Part shown: piece by piece, positions 22,838 through 31,319 of the stretch
How positions within the stretch are numbered: the stretch's first letter is position 1
Layout of the letters: each line of letters starts with the position of its first letter
Origin: a virus
IMG/VR virus record: IMGVR_UViG_3300032083_001639
Coordinates: 1-34,237 of that record
DNA: 34,237 nt
Strand: one strand, 5' to 3'
Position numbers and translations under genes: made by a program
The notes under the pieces: generated by a model
The model's database searches: none
Seen by the model: only the letters and a program-made list of their open reading frames with translations
What the model was told of the DNA's origin: nothing

Positions 22838-24157
22838 TTAAATATAAATGTTCACTTCTGCTACCGATGGCGAGTAATATGCAAGTGCTAGGGCATCTGC
22901 CATATCTGGACTTTTCAGTCCTCTTTTTTTCATATCGTCCTTACTCTCGATAATCGTCTGGCCTCGGCTGTTATATCCGTACTTGATATTCGCCAGCTGA
23001 CCGATCAACGTATCATCGTTCGGAATCGAAATCGCCTTATCCCGGAACCTCTCTCTCAGTCCCCAGTAAATCTCGCTTCTTAGGGACTGGAACTGTTCCG
23101 TGTTGCTGGCAGACTCGGCAACATTGACTCCAATTACATCGTATCCCAACTCTTTCAACCTGTCAACTACGCCAGCACCCATTCCGATAACGTCTATCTT
23201 CGTACGAATCGGTTTGTATTGTTCGATAAGGTTTTTCAGACGCCCTACCGTTTCCATAGTATCCTGCTGCGAGTAGGATTGTAGGTCGACTACGTTCTCT
23301 CCGTTCCTGACGATAAAGACAGTCATATCCGATCCGAAGCGTGCTACATCGCATCCGATTTCCACAGCCCCGGTAACTCCTTTTCGGTTCACACAGTTCT
23401 CGACCCACTTTAGCGGTATTACCAAGTCCTCCCCAGACTGAGAGAACTCCCCCTTCACACGGGTCTGGTACAGGGGCGACTCCTCACCCCAATCTGCCTT
23501 GCGAGACTCTATCCACTCCCGGCTTACCCGTGGCGAGTCCTCGCTATTCGTATGGAATAGCTGGTAGTTACCCTTCTTGCGGGCGAATATATCGTAGAAA
23601 TACCCGGCAGTTTCCGGGGGCGGTGTAGATATCACTAGCTGCTTTGCGCCTACCGTGGTTAAGGCACCCTCACACGCCTCAAACGTACCTTCTGGAATAG
23701 ACTTCGCCTCGTCAAACACAAAGAACAGATGTTTCGCATGAAACCCTTCCATCTTTGCCGGGTCGTCTGAAGCCTCTCCTGTAGCGAACCATTCCTCGCC
23801 ACGCTTCAGCATCAGGTTTAGCGACTCGTATTCTTGCGCCCCGATCAATTCCAAATTCGCCTTGCGCCTCCATTTATGAATCTCCGGCCATAACTGCTTG
23901 CTGACCTGCCTCCACGCAGACGCCGTAGTAATGATACGAGAGTTCGGAAAGCAATCGAAATACCAGTTTACCGCAACCGCAGCCGTAGTGGTTTTCCCGA
24001 CTCCGTGTCCGCTGCGCCACGCTACCTTCTGGTTATTCTGAATAGATACCAAGACATCCTTCTGGTACTGTTCCAACTCGACACCGAGAATATCCTGTGC
24101 GTAATACAGAATATTATTGCGTGCCGTCTGTAAGTTGTGGAGTTGTTCCCTGGTCAT
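22838..24157 (-). CDS. terL: Terminase large subunit
   Basis: A 439-residue DNA packaging motor. Walker A is GHGVGKTT (50-57), Walker B is LFFVFDE (144-150), and the coupling motif ISTPP is at 176-180. The nuclease half has D270 (IGCDVAR), D322 (TKIDVIGMGAG) and the late DMADALALAYYSP (418-430). It overlaps the small subunit by 44 bases. The set of acidic residues of the nuclease appears intact. Confidence 0.92.
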   Translation of the reverse strand: MTREQLHNLQTARNNILYYAQDILGVELEQYQKDVLVSIQNNQKVAWRSGHGVGKTTTAAVAVNWYFDCFPNSRIITTASAWRQVSKQLWPEIHKWRRKANLELIGAQEYESLNLMLKRGEEWFATGEASDDPAKMEGFHAKHLFFVFDEAKSIPEGTFEACEGALTTVGAKQLVISTPPPETAGYFYDIFARKKGNYQLFHTNSEDSPRVSREWIESRKADWGEESPLYQTRVKGEFSQSGEDLVIPLKWVENCVNRKGVTGAVEIGCDVARFGSDMTVFIVRNGENVVDLQSYSQQDTMETVGRLKNLIEQYKPIRTKIDVIGMGAGVVDRLKELGYDVIGVNVAESASNTEQFQSLRSEIYWGLRERFRDKAISIPNDDTLIGQLANIKYGYNSRGQTIIESKDDMKKRGLKSPDMADALALAYYSPSVAEVNIYI

Positions 24158-24461
24158 CTTTGTCCTCTAACATTTCTAACGCCTGTTCGTAGGTAAGATG
24201 TATCTGCCCGCTATGTTCTACCGTCTCTTTCGGCAAGCCGTCCATATACGCCCAGATGGCTTTCTGCATCTGCACATCCCCCTCGACTATGGCTTTATGA
24301 AACATACGCTTAACAAGCAGCATCGCATACGTTTCTTTCTGTTCTTCAGGAACCTCGGAAAGCATATTCCGAACTATCTCCGTAATAGATATCCCCTTCG
24401 GCCTTCCGTTCCTGTTTATGTTTTCCGGGTGCTTATTAAACCCCGCTACTGGTGGTGCCAT
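24114..24461 (-). CDS. Terminase small subunit-like protein (DUF5681-type)
   Basis: A 115-residue protein starting GFNKHPENINRNGRPKG, the mark of DUF5681-type DNA-binding proteins in the small terminase slot. A helical region with IVRNMLSEVPEEQ and MQKAIWAYMDGLPKETVE follows. It would bind the packaging site. It has no Shine-Dalgarno box. A G-rich repeat spacer sits directly upstream. Confidence 0.7.
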   Translation of the reverse strand: MAPPVAGFNKHPENINRNGRPKGISITEIVRNMLSEVPEEQKETYAMLLVKRMFHKAIVEGDVQMQKAIWAYMDGLPKETVEHSGQIHLTYEQALEMLEDKDDQGTTPQLTDGTQ

Positions 24462-24491
24462 TGTAAATCATTGTATATCTATCTAACTATG

Positions 24492-24571
24492 ACCCCTCCC
24501 CTACCCCACTGCGCCCCTGTCCAAATATGCCGAAAACGCCCACATATTAAATAAAAACCCCTCCCCTACCC
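24492..24571. repeat. Direct repeat and G-rich spacer upstream of terS, candidate packaging site
   Basis: A 15-bp direct repeat ACCCCTCCCCTACCC occurs at 24492-24506 and 24557-24571. On the minus strand the first copy belongs to four runs of four G (24493-24517, loops of 1, 2 and 6 bases), which fits a G-quadruplex motif. The spacer carries no gene and lies right before the terminase genes, the common location of a pac or cos site. Confidence 0.5.
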
Positions 24572-25767
24572 TACTCTACCGACTGTTCAACTTTTGTCCT
24601 CGTTTTTCCCGTTAGCTTCTCCCATCTCTGGCATATAACCTCGCAGTACTTCTGGTCTATCTCCATCATATAACAGATACGGTTTGTTTGTTCACAAGCT
24701 ATGAGGGTGGAACCGCTACCGCCAAACACATCCAATATAATATCATTGTCTATTGTGCTATTATAAATTGCCCGTGAAATCAGTTTTATAGGTTTCATTG
24801 TCGGATGTAAATATGTGCCGTGCGTTTCTTGTTTTTCTTCCCAAACATCAGATTGATTTCTTCCACCATAGAAAGCGTGTGCGTTTCCGTCTTTCCAGCA
24901 ATATATTATAAACTCCCATTGAGTATGATAATCAGAACGTCCAAGTACAAATTGGTTTTTTACCCAAATAATCCTGGAACTTATTTTGTACCCCATCTCG
25001 CTTAACAAAGGTGCGAGTAGGTGGTATTTCTTTCCACCAAAGCAAATATAAAAAATTGCCGAATCTTTTGTTACACTTAACTGATTAATAAGAAAAGAGG
25101 AAAGAAATCTGCTAAATTCTAAATCATTTAAGTCATCATTCAACACTTTTCCCAAACTTTTTTTAGGTTTGCCAGACGGACGGGTGTCCGTATCATATCC
25201 TACCCCATACGGAGGGTCGGTGAACACCATATCCGCCTTCTTGCCGTCCATCAGCTTCTCGACATCTTCCTTGCTGGTACTATCCCCACACATCAACCGA
25301 TGCTTTCCAAGAAGAATAACATCGCCCCTCTTTATCTCGGTGACAACCTCTTCTGGTTGTTCGTAGTCGTCCTCGTTCACTTCAATAACAGGTTCTGGCA
25401 TCAGGTTAGAAAAGTCTAACTCTTTCAGAATGTCCTGGTAATCGTTTGCGAGGATATCCATATCGAACTCTCCCCGGTGTTCGTTATCCAACACGATTAC
25501 CTTCTTCTTCTCCCCCTCAGACAGCTTTCTGCTTGGCAGGGACACCTCGATTTCCACGTCACCTGATAGATCAGCGACCCGTTTCCTCTGGTTTCCGCCC
25601 AGTACGGTCAGGTCGGTATCGCATACCAACGGCCTGAACTGTCCTAACTCGTCTATATCTTTCTTGAGTTTCTCGAATCCTTCCTTCGTAATCGTGCGTG
25701 GGTTATTCTCCAACAGTCTTAACTCGGACACCTTTCTTTTTTCAGTATGCCACGTTAGTTTTTGCAT
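24571..25767 (-). CDS. ParB-like nuclease domain fused to DNA methyltransferase
   Basis: A 398-residue protein. Residues 1-125 are a ParB/Srx-like domain (LLENNPR at 19-24, LGGNQRKRVA near 57). Residues about 145-390 are a beta-class N6/N4 methyltransferase with catalytic DPPY at 184-187, HPTMKP at 321-326 and SAM motif FGGSGS at 348-353. Such fusions are common in phages and methylate DNA, perhaps to escape restriction. The methyltransferase half from about 24600 to 25170 is far more AT-rich (about 25-32 percent GC in sampled 60-base blocks) than the ParB half (about 57 percent), so the halves likely have different recent origins. Confidence 0.88.
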   Translation of the reverse strand: MQKLTWHTEKRKVSELRLLENNPRTITKEGFEKLKKDIDELGQFRPLVCDTDLTVLGGNQRKRVADLSGDVEIEVSLPSRKLSEGEKKKVIVLDNEHRGEFDMDILANDYQDILKELDFSNLMPEPVIEVNEDDYEQPEEVVTEIKRGDVILLGKHRLMCGDSTSKEDVEKLMDGKKADMVFTDPPYGVGYDTDTRPSGKPKKSLGKVLNDDLNDLEFSRFLSSFLINQLSVTKDSAIFYICFGGKKYHLLAPLLSEMGYKISSRIIWVKNQFVLGRSDYHTQWEFIIYCWKDGNAHAFYGGRNQSDVWEEKQETHGTYLHPTMKPIKLISRAIYNSTIDNDIILDVFGGSGSTLIACEQTNRICYMMEIDQKYCEVICQRWEKLTGKTRTKVEQSVE

Positions 25768-26630
25768 AGTTTCCGTAATAACCGTTTATATTCAGCAACC
25801 GATTGTTTCACGTCCCAGTTTTTCAGTACCTCATTGTACATCTTTTCAGCTTCCTGTATGCGTGCCGCCTTAGTGGACAGTCTGACAAAATCTTCCGGGA
25901 ACTGTATGACTGGCACCTTAAGTGCAGCGCAGGTTAGCACCTTGTTATTGCTTTTGAAGCCTCCCTTATAGTCGATGCGTCTCATAGGTAGTATAGCCAC
26001 ATCCGCTTCTGTCAGTTTGCTATGTATGTCTGGATACGAGTATTTATAGAACGCAAACGGCAGGGAACGGTACTCGGTAGGCAGGGATACCGAGGTATCC
26101 GAGATAGCGGTCAGCTTGATATTGTACTGCTTGAGAAATGGCAGGGCGTCTGTAATGTACCTGAAGTTCTGGGCGTAACCGAACCAGACGGCGTTTTGTA
26201 TTTTGTCGCTATGTACTTTCTTGTACGGCGTATGTTCCTCAAGATTCACTCTATCGGGAATGCACAGACACGGCTTGTCGATCAGCTTGGCAACATATTC
26301 CGCTAACGCCGGGGTGGACGTGGTTACTGCGTCTGCCAATTCGCAGTATTTAATAACATCCCGCTTATCCTGCCAGTCTGGGTCGCACAGGTCGAGAATC
26401 TTGATAGCAGACGTGTTCGTCATCATCATTTCCCAGTACACTTTTTGGAATATGAGGACATCGTACTGCTTTCCTATCTTCCATTCTTCTGCGTTTTTCC
26501 ACTGTTCCCACAGCCACCGTGCCCGAATCCTGGTAGACCCGATAGAGTCTACAGGTCGGTTATCTGTTTTCTCGAAGGTAATAAATCCAACCTTCAGAGA
26601 ATCGACATCTCTTTCAGCATAGTCCGCCAT
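25755..26630 (-). CDS. Glycosyltransferase, GT-B fold
   Basis: A 291-residue protein. The N-terminal half has KVGFITFEK and an SIGSTRIRARWL segment as in glycosyltransferase family 1/4-like proteins. Near 145-235 are VWFGYAQNF, ADVAILPMR and a KSNNKVLTCAALKVPVI motif, which is the donor-binding pattern of GT-B enzymes. It overlaps the methyltransferase start by 13 bases and the upstream transferase end by 37. The natural start may be a later codon near residue 12. Sugar and acceptor are unknown. Confidence 0.7.
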   Translation of the reverse strand: MADYAERDVDSLKVGFITFEKTDNRPVDSIGSTRIRARWLWEQWKNAEEWKIGKQYDVLIFQKVYWEMMMTNTSAIKILDLCDPDWQDKRDVIKYCELADAVTTSTPALAEYVAKLIDKPCLCIPDRVNLEEHTPYKKVHSDKIQNAVWFGYAQNFRYITDALPFLKQYNIKLTAISDTSVSLPTEYRSLPFAFYKYSYPDIHSKLTEADVAILPMRRIDYKGGFKSNNKVLTCAALKVPVIQFPEDFVRLSTKAARIQEAEKMYNEVLKNWDVKQSVAEYKRLLRKLCKN

Positions 26631-27637
26631 TGCATCTCGAAGTGTGAAAAGTTAAATCTCTGCTGTGCCGTTTCTTTACCTTTCTGTCCCACCTTGATGG
26701 CAACGTCCGGGTAGTCCCTGATGAGTATCTTGATAAGGTTAGCCGTATACTCCGGGTTATCCATCATTCTGGGGTCTTTAATCGCAGACAGGGACGTTAG
26801 AAAGCCGTTCGTCTCATCGTTGTATACCAACTCTCCGCTATCTGACAGTCTTCCAGAGGTGATAAACGTGGAGGCGTCCTGGTACGGCGTAGTCACAACG
26901 CAGCACCCAGACAGCATCGCCTCGGTTCTGACCCGTGGCATCGGGGAGTTCCAAGTCGGCATAAAAAACACTAGCGACCTACCAAGAAAATCCTTGTACT
27001 CGTCAAACGTATCGAATTGCTTTCTAGTGACCCCGATCCACTCGAACGGAATCTCCCAGTCCTCTAGGTATCTCAAAACCGCTTTCGGGAACTCACGCCG
27101 ATACGCTTTCTCCATGCCAGCTGGCGACAGCACGATAATGACCCGTGGTTCTTTCGGCAGGTCTAGCCAGTCTTCTGCGTTCATGCCGTGCGTGATAGTT
27201 CTACCGAAGCCCCACTGTTTGCGTGCCTCGTGAGAGTTCACTACCATGGTATTGTTTCCGATAAGTTTCTTGAAGTATCTCACTACATACGCAGAGTCGT
27301 ACTTATCGTGGAACGGCGTCATGTGGTTGATAACGATTTTCGGGATATCCGTAATCACCTCGTTTAACTCCTGGTAAATCCTACCCTTTGCGATTCGGTC
27401 ATCGTCTTGCGGCGAGTAGATGCACTGTTGGTCTACATGAAGAATGGCAAAATCGTAGTATCCCTTCTCGTAATGGTCGACATACTTGAACTTATCCGAA
27501 ATCTCCCGCTGAGACGCTGCCAGACCTTTCTTGAAGGGTTCTATTTGCAGGGCGTACTCTTTGATAAACGGAAGCTGAGAGAGGGCTGCCTGGTGCGCCG
27601 TATGCCACGGGTGTCCGAATACCTTTAGTTTTTTCAT
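26594..27637 (-). CDS. Glycosyltransferase, GT-B fold
   Basis: A 347-residue protein with a GT4-like C-terminal donor site (SPMPRVRTEAMLSGCCVVTTPYQDA at about 231-255; VIIVLSPAG near 168). The N-terminus has GHPWHTAHQAAL, and IVINHMTPFHDKY near 100, resembling acceptor-side loops. Its ATG overlaps the upstream TGA (ATGA). It likely adds one sugar in a phage-encoded glycan. Confidence 0.7.
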   Translation of the reverse strand: MKKLKVFGHPWHTAHQAALSQLPFIKEYALQIEPFKKGLAASQREISDKFKYVDHYEKGYYDFAILHVDQQCIYSPQDDDRIAKGRIYQELNEVITDIPKIVINHMTPFHDKYDSAYVVRYFKKLIGNNTMVVNSHEARKQWGFGRTITHGMNAEDWLDLPKEPRVIIVLSPAGMEKAYRREFPKAVLRYLEDWEIPFEWIGVTRKQFDTFDEYKDFLGRSLVFFMPTWNSPMPRVRTEAMLSGCCVVTTPYQDASTFITSGRLSDSGELVYNDETNGFLTSLSAIKDPRMMDNPEYTANLIKILIRDYPDVAIKVGQKGKETAQQRFNFSHFEMQWRTMLKEMSIL

Positions 27638-29211
27638 CCGTAGAGTTTATACAATATTAACTTCGCCTTTCGGATACTATCTCTTTTTTTCGATTTCGAG
27701 ATATTTTTCGCAAGCGTATCCGCCTTGGCATCGTAGTTTAAGACCAGATCAAACGAGTTCCACGAGAAGCGAGTCCGTAACTCCTGCGAGGTTCCCCCGT
27801 AATAATTGATTCTCTCGTTAAACATACCGAACTTGGTCAGGTCTACTCGCATAATCGCAGACAGGTTTTCCACAAACCCTTTCTCCACATCGTCTTTGAT
27901 TCCCCATTGCCAGATGCCAGGTGCGTGCTTTGTTACAAACGATAGCAAGCATCCCTGCCTCATGCCCATTCTCTCATCGCAAAAGACGAGTAGTTCTCCT
28001 TGAGACTCTACAACCGCCCGGTTTCTAGCCTGCGCCAGCGTCCATTCCCCATGGTTATCGAAGCGTATGTATCTAATAGGCACATCCGACTGTTTCCGAA
28101 ACTCCTCAACAATAGGCTGCACCGAGGTGTTTCCGCTATCCGATATGATTATCTCCTTGCAATCGTAGTTCTGGGACAGTATTTTAGATATGCACTCTAT
28201 AAGAACGGCTGGCCTATCGAATGTAGGCACGATAACCGATACGAACGGCTTGTCATCGTTCGTCATCATCTTGTAATAGAGTGCGCAGAACTTCCAAGCC
28301 ATCCTATCGTCTCCCCAGTTTTTCACGGTATCCCAAGCCTTATCCCGCAGCTTATCCCGCCGGGCACGGTTTTCCAATAACTCGGATACCTCCTTTTTCA
28401 AGTCCTCGATATCGTCCTCTTTCTTCAAGCGCACGACCATATTGCCGCCGTCCCCTTCGCTGTACAACTCGGATACATGACCGATATTTCGGGTCAATAC
28501 GGGCACTCCGCACGCCATCGCTTCGAGAATAGGTAAGGTTCCCGACTCGAAGTTATCTATCGAGTTACAGACGTGGAGTGCGCTATCGTAGTAATGCCGA
28601 GGCAACTCATCGTCCGGGACGTTCTCGTAAAACTCCATCTCTGGACAGACGGTTTTAATCTGGTCAAAGTACTCCTGTGACGAGATACGTCCTACCAGGC
28701 GGAAGGGTACCTGCAAGTCGTGGCACACCTGTGCTACCTCTCGGACTCCCTTCTTTCCCTCTATTCTGGCTACTACCATCAGTACTCGGCTGCTTTCGGT
28801 ATACTTCTCGTTGTATACAAACTGTTCCAGGTCTACCCCGTAGTTGATCAACTCCGCAGAGGGCATCTTTTCCAACATGGTCTTATTGCCGACTATGATG
28901 CGTTCATACTCTTTTCCCCATTCTTTCTCTTCCAAATCGTACGGATTGTAATGGCACAGTATCTTCTTTTTACTAGTCCACGTTGCGAAGTCGATAAACT
29001 CTTTCAGCTTCTCCCCACTTTTCCAATACGCAATCTGAACGATATCCGCCCACTTGAACGCTTCCACGGCATCTGCAATTTGCAAAGCGTCCGGGCGTTT
29101 CGGGTGGAACGCCACCAGCTTAATCTTGAGGTGCGGGTTATGCCGGACGATAGCCTTACTCAGCCTGCCGATTGCGCTGTCATACTTGTCTACAATTATA
29201 GCGATTCTCAT
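27634..29211 (-). CDS. Two-domain glycosyltransferase (GT4 then GT2)
   Basis: A 525-residue fusion. Residues 1-315 are a GT-B enzyme with VARIEGKKGV at 147-156 and the donor motif FESGTLPILEAMACGVPV at 221-238. Residues 322-525 are a GT-A enzyme of family 2, starting SVIVPTFDRPAVL with LAQARNRAV near 392 and metal site CDERM at 411-415. Fusing two transferases lets two sugars be added by one chain, in order. It lies between a kinase-like/methyltransferase gene and another transferase. Confidence 0.8.
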   Translation of the reverse strand: MRIAIIVDKYDSAIGRLSKAIVRHNPHLKIKLVAFHPKRPDALQIADAVEAFKWADIVQIAYWKSGEKLKEFIDFATWTSKKKILCHYNPYDLEEKEWGKEYERIIVGNKTMLEKMPSAELINYGVDLEQFVYNEKYTESSRVLMVVARIEGKKGVREVAQVCHDLQVPFRLVGRISSQEYFDQIKTVCPEMEFYENVPDDELPRHYYDSALHVCNSIDNFESGTLPILEAMACGVPVLTRNIGHVSELYSEGDGGNMVVRLKKEDDIEDLKKEVSELLENRARRDKLRDKAWDTVKNWGDDRMAWKFCALYYKMMTNDDKPFVSVIVPTFDRPAVLIECISKILSQNYDCKEIIISDSGNTSVQPIVEEFRKQSDVPIRYIRFDNHGEWTLAQARNRAVVESQGELLVFCDERMGMRQGCLLSFVTKHAPGIWQWGIKDDVEKGFVENLSAIMRVDLTKFGMFNERINYYGGTSQELRTRFSWNSFDLVLNYDAKADTLAKNISKSKKRDSIRKAKLILYKLYG

Positions 29212-29227
29212 TTCTCGGAAAATAAAG

Positions 29228-30268
29228 TTATTTGTAACAGTGATAAATAGGCTTATCTCCGTGGTCTTTCGCCTGTCCTACCAAATCCACTCTTGAGAAC
29301 ATTCTTTGCAGCGTATCTATAGCGTCCCGTTCCTTAGAGTTATCCTCGAATATGCAGACCTCGTTTGTGACATCGGCAAGCCATTCCGGCACGCCGTGCA
29401 GGTGCAAGTTGATACTGAGAAAGAACACGATATCCGCAGCGTCTCCCCGTTCCGTTCTCAAGTCTTTAGAAACGTAGTCGATATCCCAGTATCCTAACTC
29501 CTGAGACACCAAGTACGCTGCCAGACACGGGTCGCTGCTACCGTGTCCCGCATGGTCGTATCCGACAACCTTCGATGCGAGATGGTTTTTAGCGTACCGA
29601 CAGAAGAACCCGCCAGCGCATCCGTAATCGGCAACGCTTTTATTTGCAAAGTTGATCCGCTTCAGTCCCAGGTACTCGATTCTATCAAGCGATTTTCGGG
29701 GGCCTCCCGTCAGGTTGAACTCGGGCACGTCCTGATAGTACACCTTACCGTACTTACCGAGGTCGCAATAGAACTCCCGCATCTTTTCCCGATGGGTATC
29801 CGTGAACTGAAACGTGTTGAAGTCTACTAGCATACCTCCGACAACATCGTGCATAGACACATCGTCCCGTTCGTTTTTCCAGCCGTACTTGATGCCCAAG
29901 TCTTTTACCGCATCGTACACCTTTTGCGCCTCCTCGTTGCTTTCCGCCAAGTCGTTCCCGGCATCCTGCTGTAGCTGTCCCCAATACCTAGTGCGCTGAA
30001 TAATCACGCCTACGATATCGTACACACGGGGCGCAAGACCGTGCCAGGCGCACATATTCTGAATAAACGTAGCCTCTACTAGACGGGACGACTTGTTCGG
30101 CCCATCGTCTTTCGGCAGGTCTCCCCAGCGAAACGATTCCAAGTTATCGAACTCCTCTTGCGGATACACGTTAAACACCTTGATAAGGCGTCCCTCTCCG
30201 TGCGGAATCATGATGCAATGCTTGCCGCATTGCGGGCGGATGATATGCACCTCTCTCAAATCTTCCAT
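29228..30268 (-). CDS. Kinase-like domain fused to SAM methyltransferase (copy A)
   Basis: A 346-residue protein. The C-terminal half (about 205-346) is a class I SAM methyltransferase with VADYGCAGG at 212-220. The N-terminal half has kinase-like elements: a lysine strand GRLIKVFN (26-33), a helix with AWHGLAPRVYDI (74-85) and a DFG-like VDFN (148-151); the catalytic loop is degenerate. It is a clear paralog of the protein at 33003-33992. The E. coli O-antigen terminator WbdD also joins a methyltransferase and a kinase, in the other order, and caps chains. It overlaps the deacetylase gene by 13 bases. Kinase assignment is inference. Confidence 0.65.
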   Translation of the reverse strand: MEDLREVHIIRPQCGKHCIMIPHGEGRLIKVFNVYPQEEFDNLESFRWGDLPKDDGPNKSSRLVEATFIQNMCAWHGLAPRVYDIVGVIIQRTRYWGQLQQDAGNDLAESNEEAQKVYDAVKDLGIKYGWKNERDDVSMHDVVGGMLVDFNTFQFTDTHREKMREFYCDLGKYGKVYYQDVPEFNLTGGPRKSLDRIEYLGLKRINFANKSVADYGCAGGFFCRYAKNHLASKVVGYDHAGHGSSDPCLAAYLVSQELGYWDIDYVSKDLRTERGDAADIVFFLSINLHLHGVPEWLADVTNEVCIFEDNSKERDAIDTLQRMFSRVDLVGQAKDHGDKPIYHCYK

Positions 30269-30813
30269 TTCAGAACCTTAAAAAACTCAGATGCGTGGAC
30301 GGTTAAGTATGGACGCTGCCATTGCGAGGTGAACAGGTTCAGTATCTCCTGTTTCTTTTTCGGACACACGGACACTTCCAAATCGTATTCTTGAGACAGG
30401 TACGACCAGGAATGGTACCCTAGTACCAGGCCGTTATAGTTTCGTACGGCAGACAGTGTAGCCTCGCAGACGCTTCTGTGGTCTTGATGGTGGTCGCTTT
30501 CTATATGCGTGAATATGATATCCGGCCTTTGTTTAGAAATTACCTCAGTTAATGTTCCGATCAACTCGAACAGTTCCGTATACAGCTTTCCATCCGTGAA
30601 GTCCAGAAAGGACACATCGGCCCCCAGCTTTTGACCTGCGCTATCCGCCTCTACCACCCGGTCTATAGCGTTTCCACCCGTATGTCCTGCCGTACAGACG
30701 ACAAAATGCTTCCTCGACCTCTTGAATAGACGCAGCAACGTACCGCCGCATCCCAACTCGATATCGTCTGGATGCGCCCCGATGCAAACTATGGTAGGGT
30801 TGTTCGGAATCAT
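30256..30813 (-). CDS. PIG-L/LmbE-family deacetylase
   Basis: A 185-residue protein with start ATG 30813 (ATGA overlap with the upstream methyltransferase stop), preferred over the longer frame from 30858. The zinc site AHPDD (13-17), followed by ELGCGG, and the second His cluster SDHHQDHR (106-113) are the family marks. These enzymes remove the N-acetyl group from GlcNAc-type sugars, freeing an amine. In this cassette it would modify an amino sugar before or after transfer. Confidence 0.88.
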   Translation of the reverse strand: MIPNNPTIVCIGAHPDDIELGCGGTLLRLFKRSRKHFVVCTAGHTGGNAIDRVVEADSAGQKLGADVSFLDFTDGKLYTELFELIGTLTEVISKQRPDIIFTHIESDHHQDHRSVCEATLSAVRNYNGLVLGYHSWSYLSQEYDLEVSVCPKKKQEILNLFTSQWQRPYLTVHASEFFKVLKWKI

Positions 30814-31319
30814 TTTATAAAGACGCCAATTTGTTTTTCTACCTCCGCAACTTCCCACGGGTAGAAGCTGGCAACGTCCCCGAACGTCCAGTAGCTGATA
30901 TGCTTCTCAAACGGGTTCCCGAAGTGTTCTGCACCCTCATACGGTTCGCTATCTGATAGCGGAATAGACAGCACCAGGTGTTTTCCAAGTGCCAATACCT
31001 GGTGAAGAAGCCGTATACCCTCAATAAGCCGTATATGTTCCAACACGTCCCCGAAGATAACGCAATCGAACAGGTTATAAAACTCCATAGACACGATAGA
31101 ACAGTCTGCTATACGCACCGATTTGTAGATGCTTTCGAGATTGAACCGTTCTTTATACGGATAGAAGATGTCCAGGCCTGTCCATTTGTATCTATCCACG
31201 CCCAGCAGTTTCGGATAGGTACCCTGACCGCACCCGACATCGAGAACGGTTACGATATCGCTTCTCTTATCGAACCACTCTTTTACGATATGCTTTCCAT
31301 GCGATGTAGAACTTGGCAT
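30810..31319 (-). CDS. Class I SAM-dependent methyltransferase
   Basis: A 169-residue protein with SAM motif VLDVGCGQG (25-33), motif II-like LDIFYP, and DVLEH near 91, as in small methyltransferases that act on sugars or lipids. The ATG directly follows the upstream TAG. It is shorter than full enzymes but has all main motifs. Its neighbour is the deacetylase, so an amino sugar substrate is possible. Confidence 0.8.
   Translation of the reverse strand: MPSSTSHGKHIVKEWFDKRSDIVTVLDVGCGQGTYPKLLGVDRYKWTGLDIFYPYKERFNLESIYKSVRIADCSIVSMEFYNLFDCVIFGDVLEHIRLIEGIRLLHQVLALGKHLVLSIPLSDSEPYEGAEHFGNPFEKHISYWTFGDVASFYPWEVAEVEKQIGVFIK

Noticed and set aside
24540-24571. Terminator after the ParB-methyltransferase gene
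   Set aside because: A T-run follows the G-rich repeat on the minus strand, but there is no pairing C-rich arm, so no hairpin.
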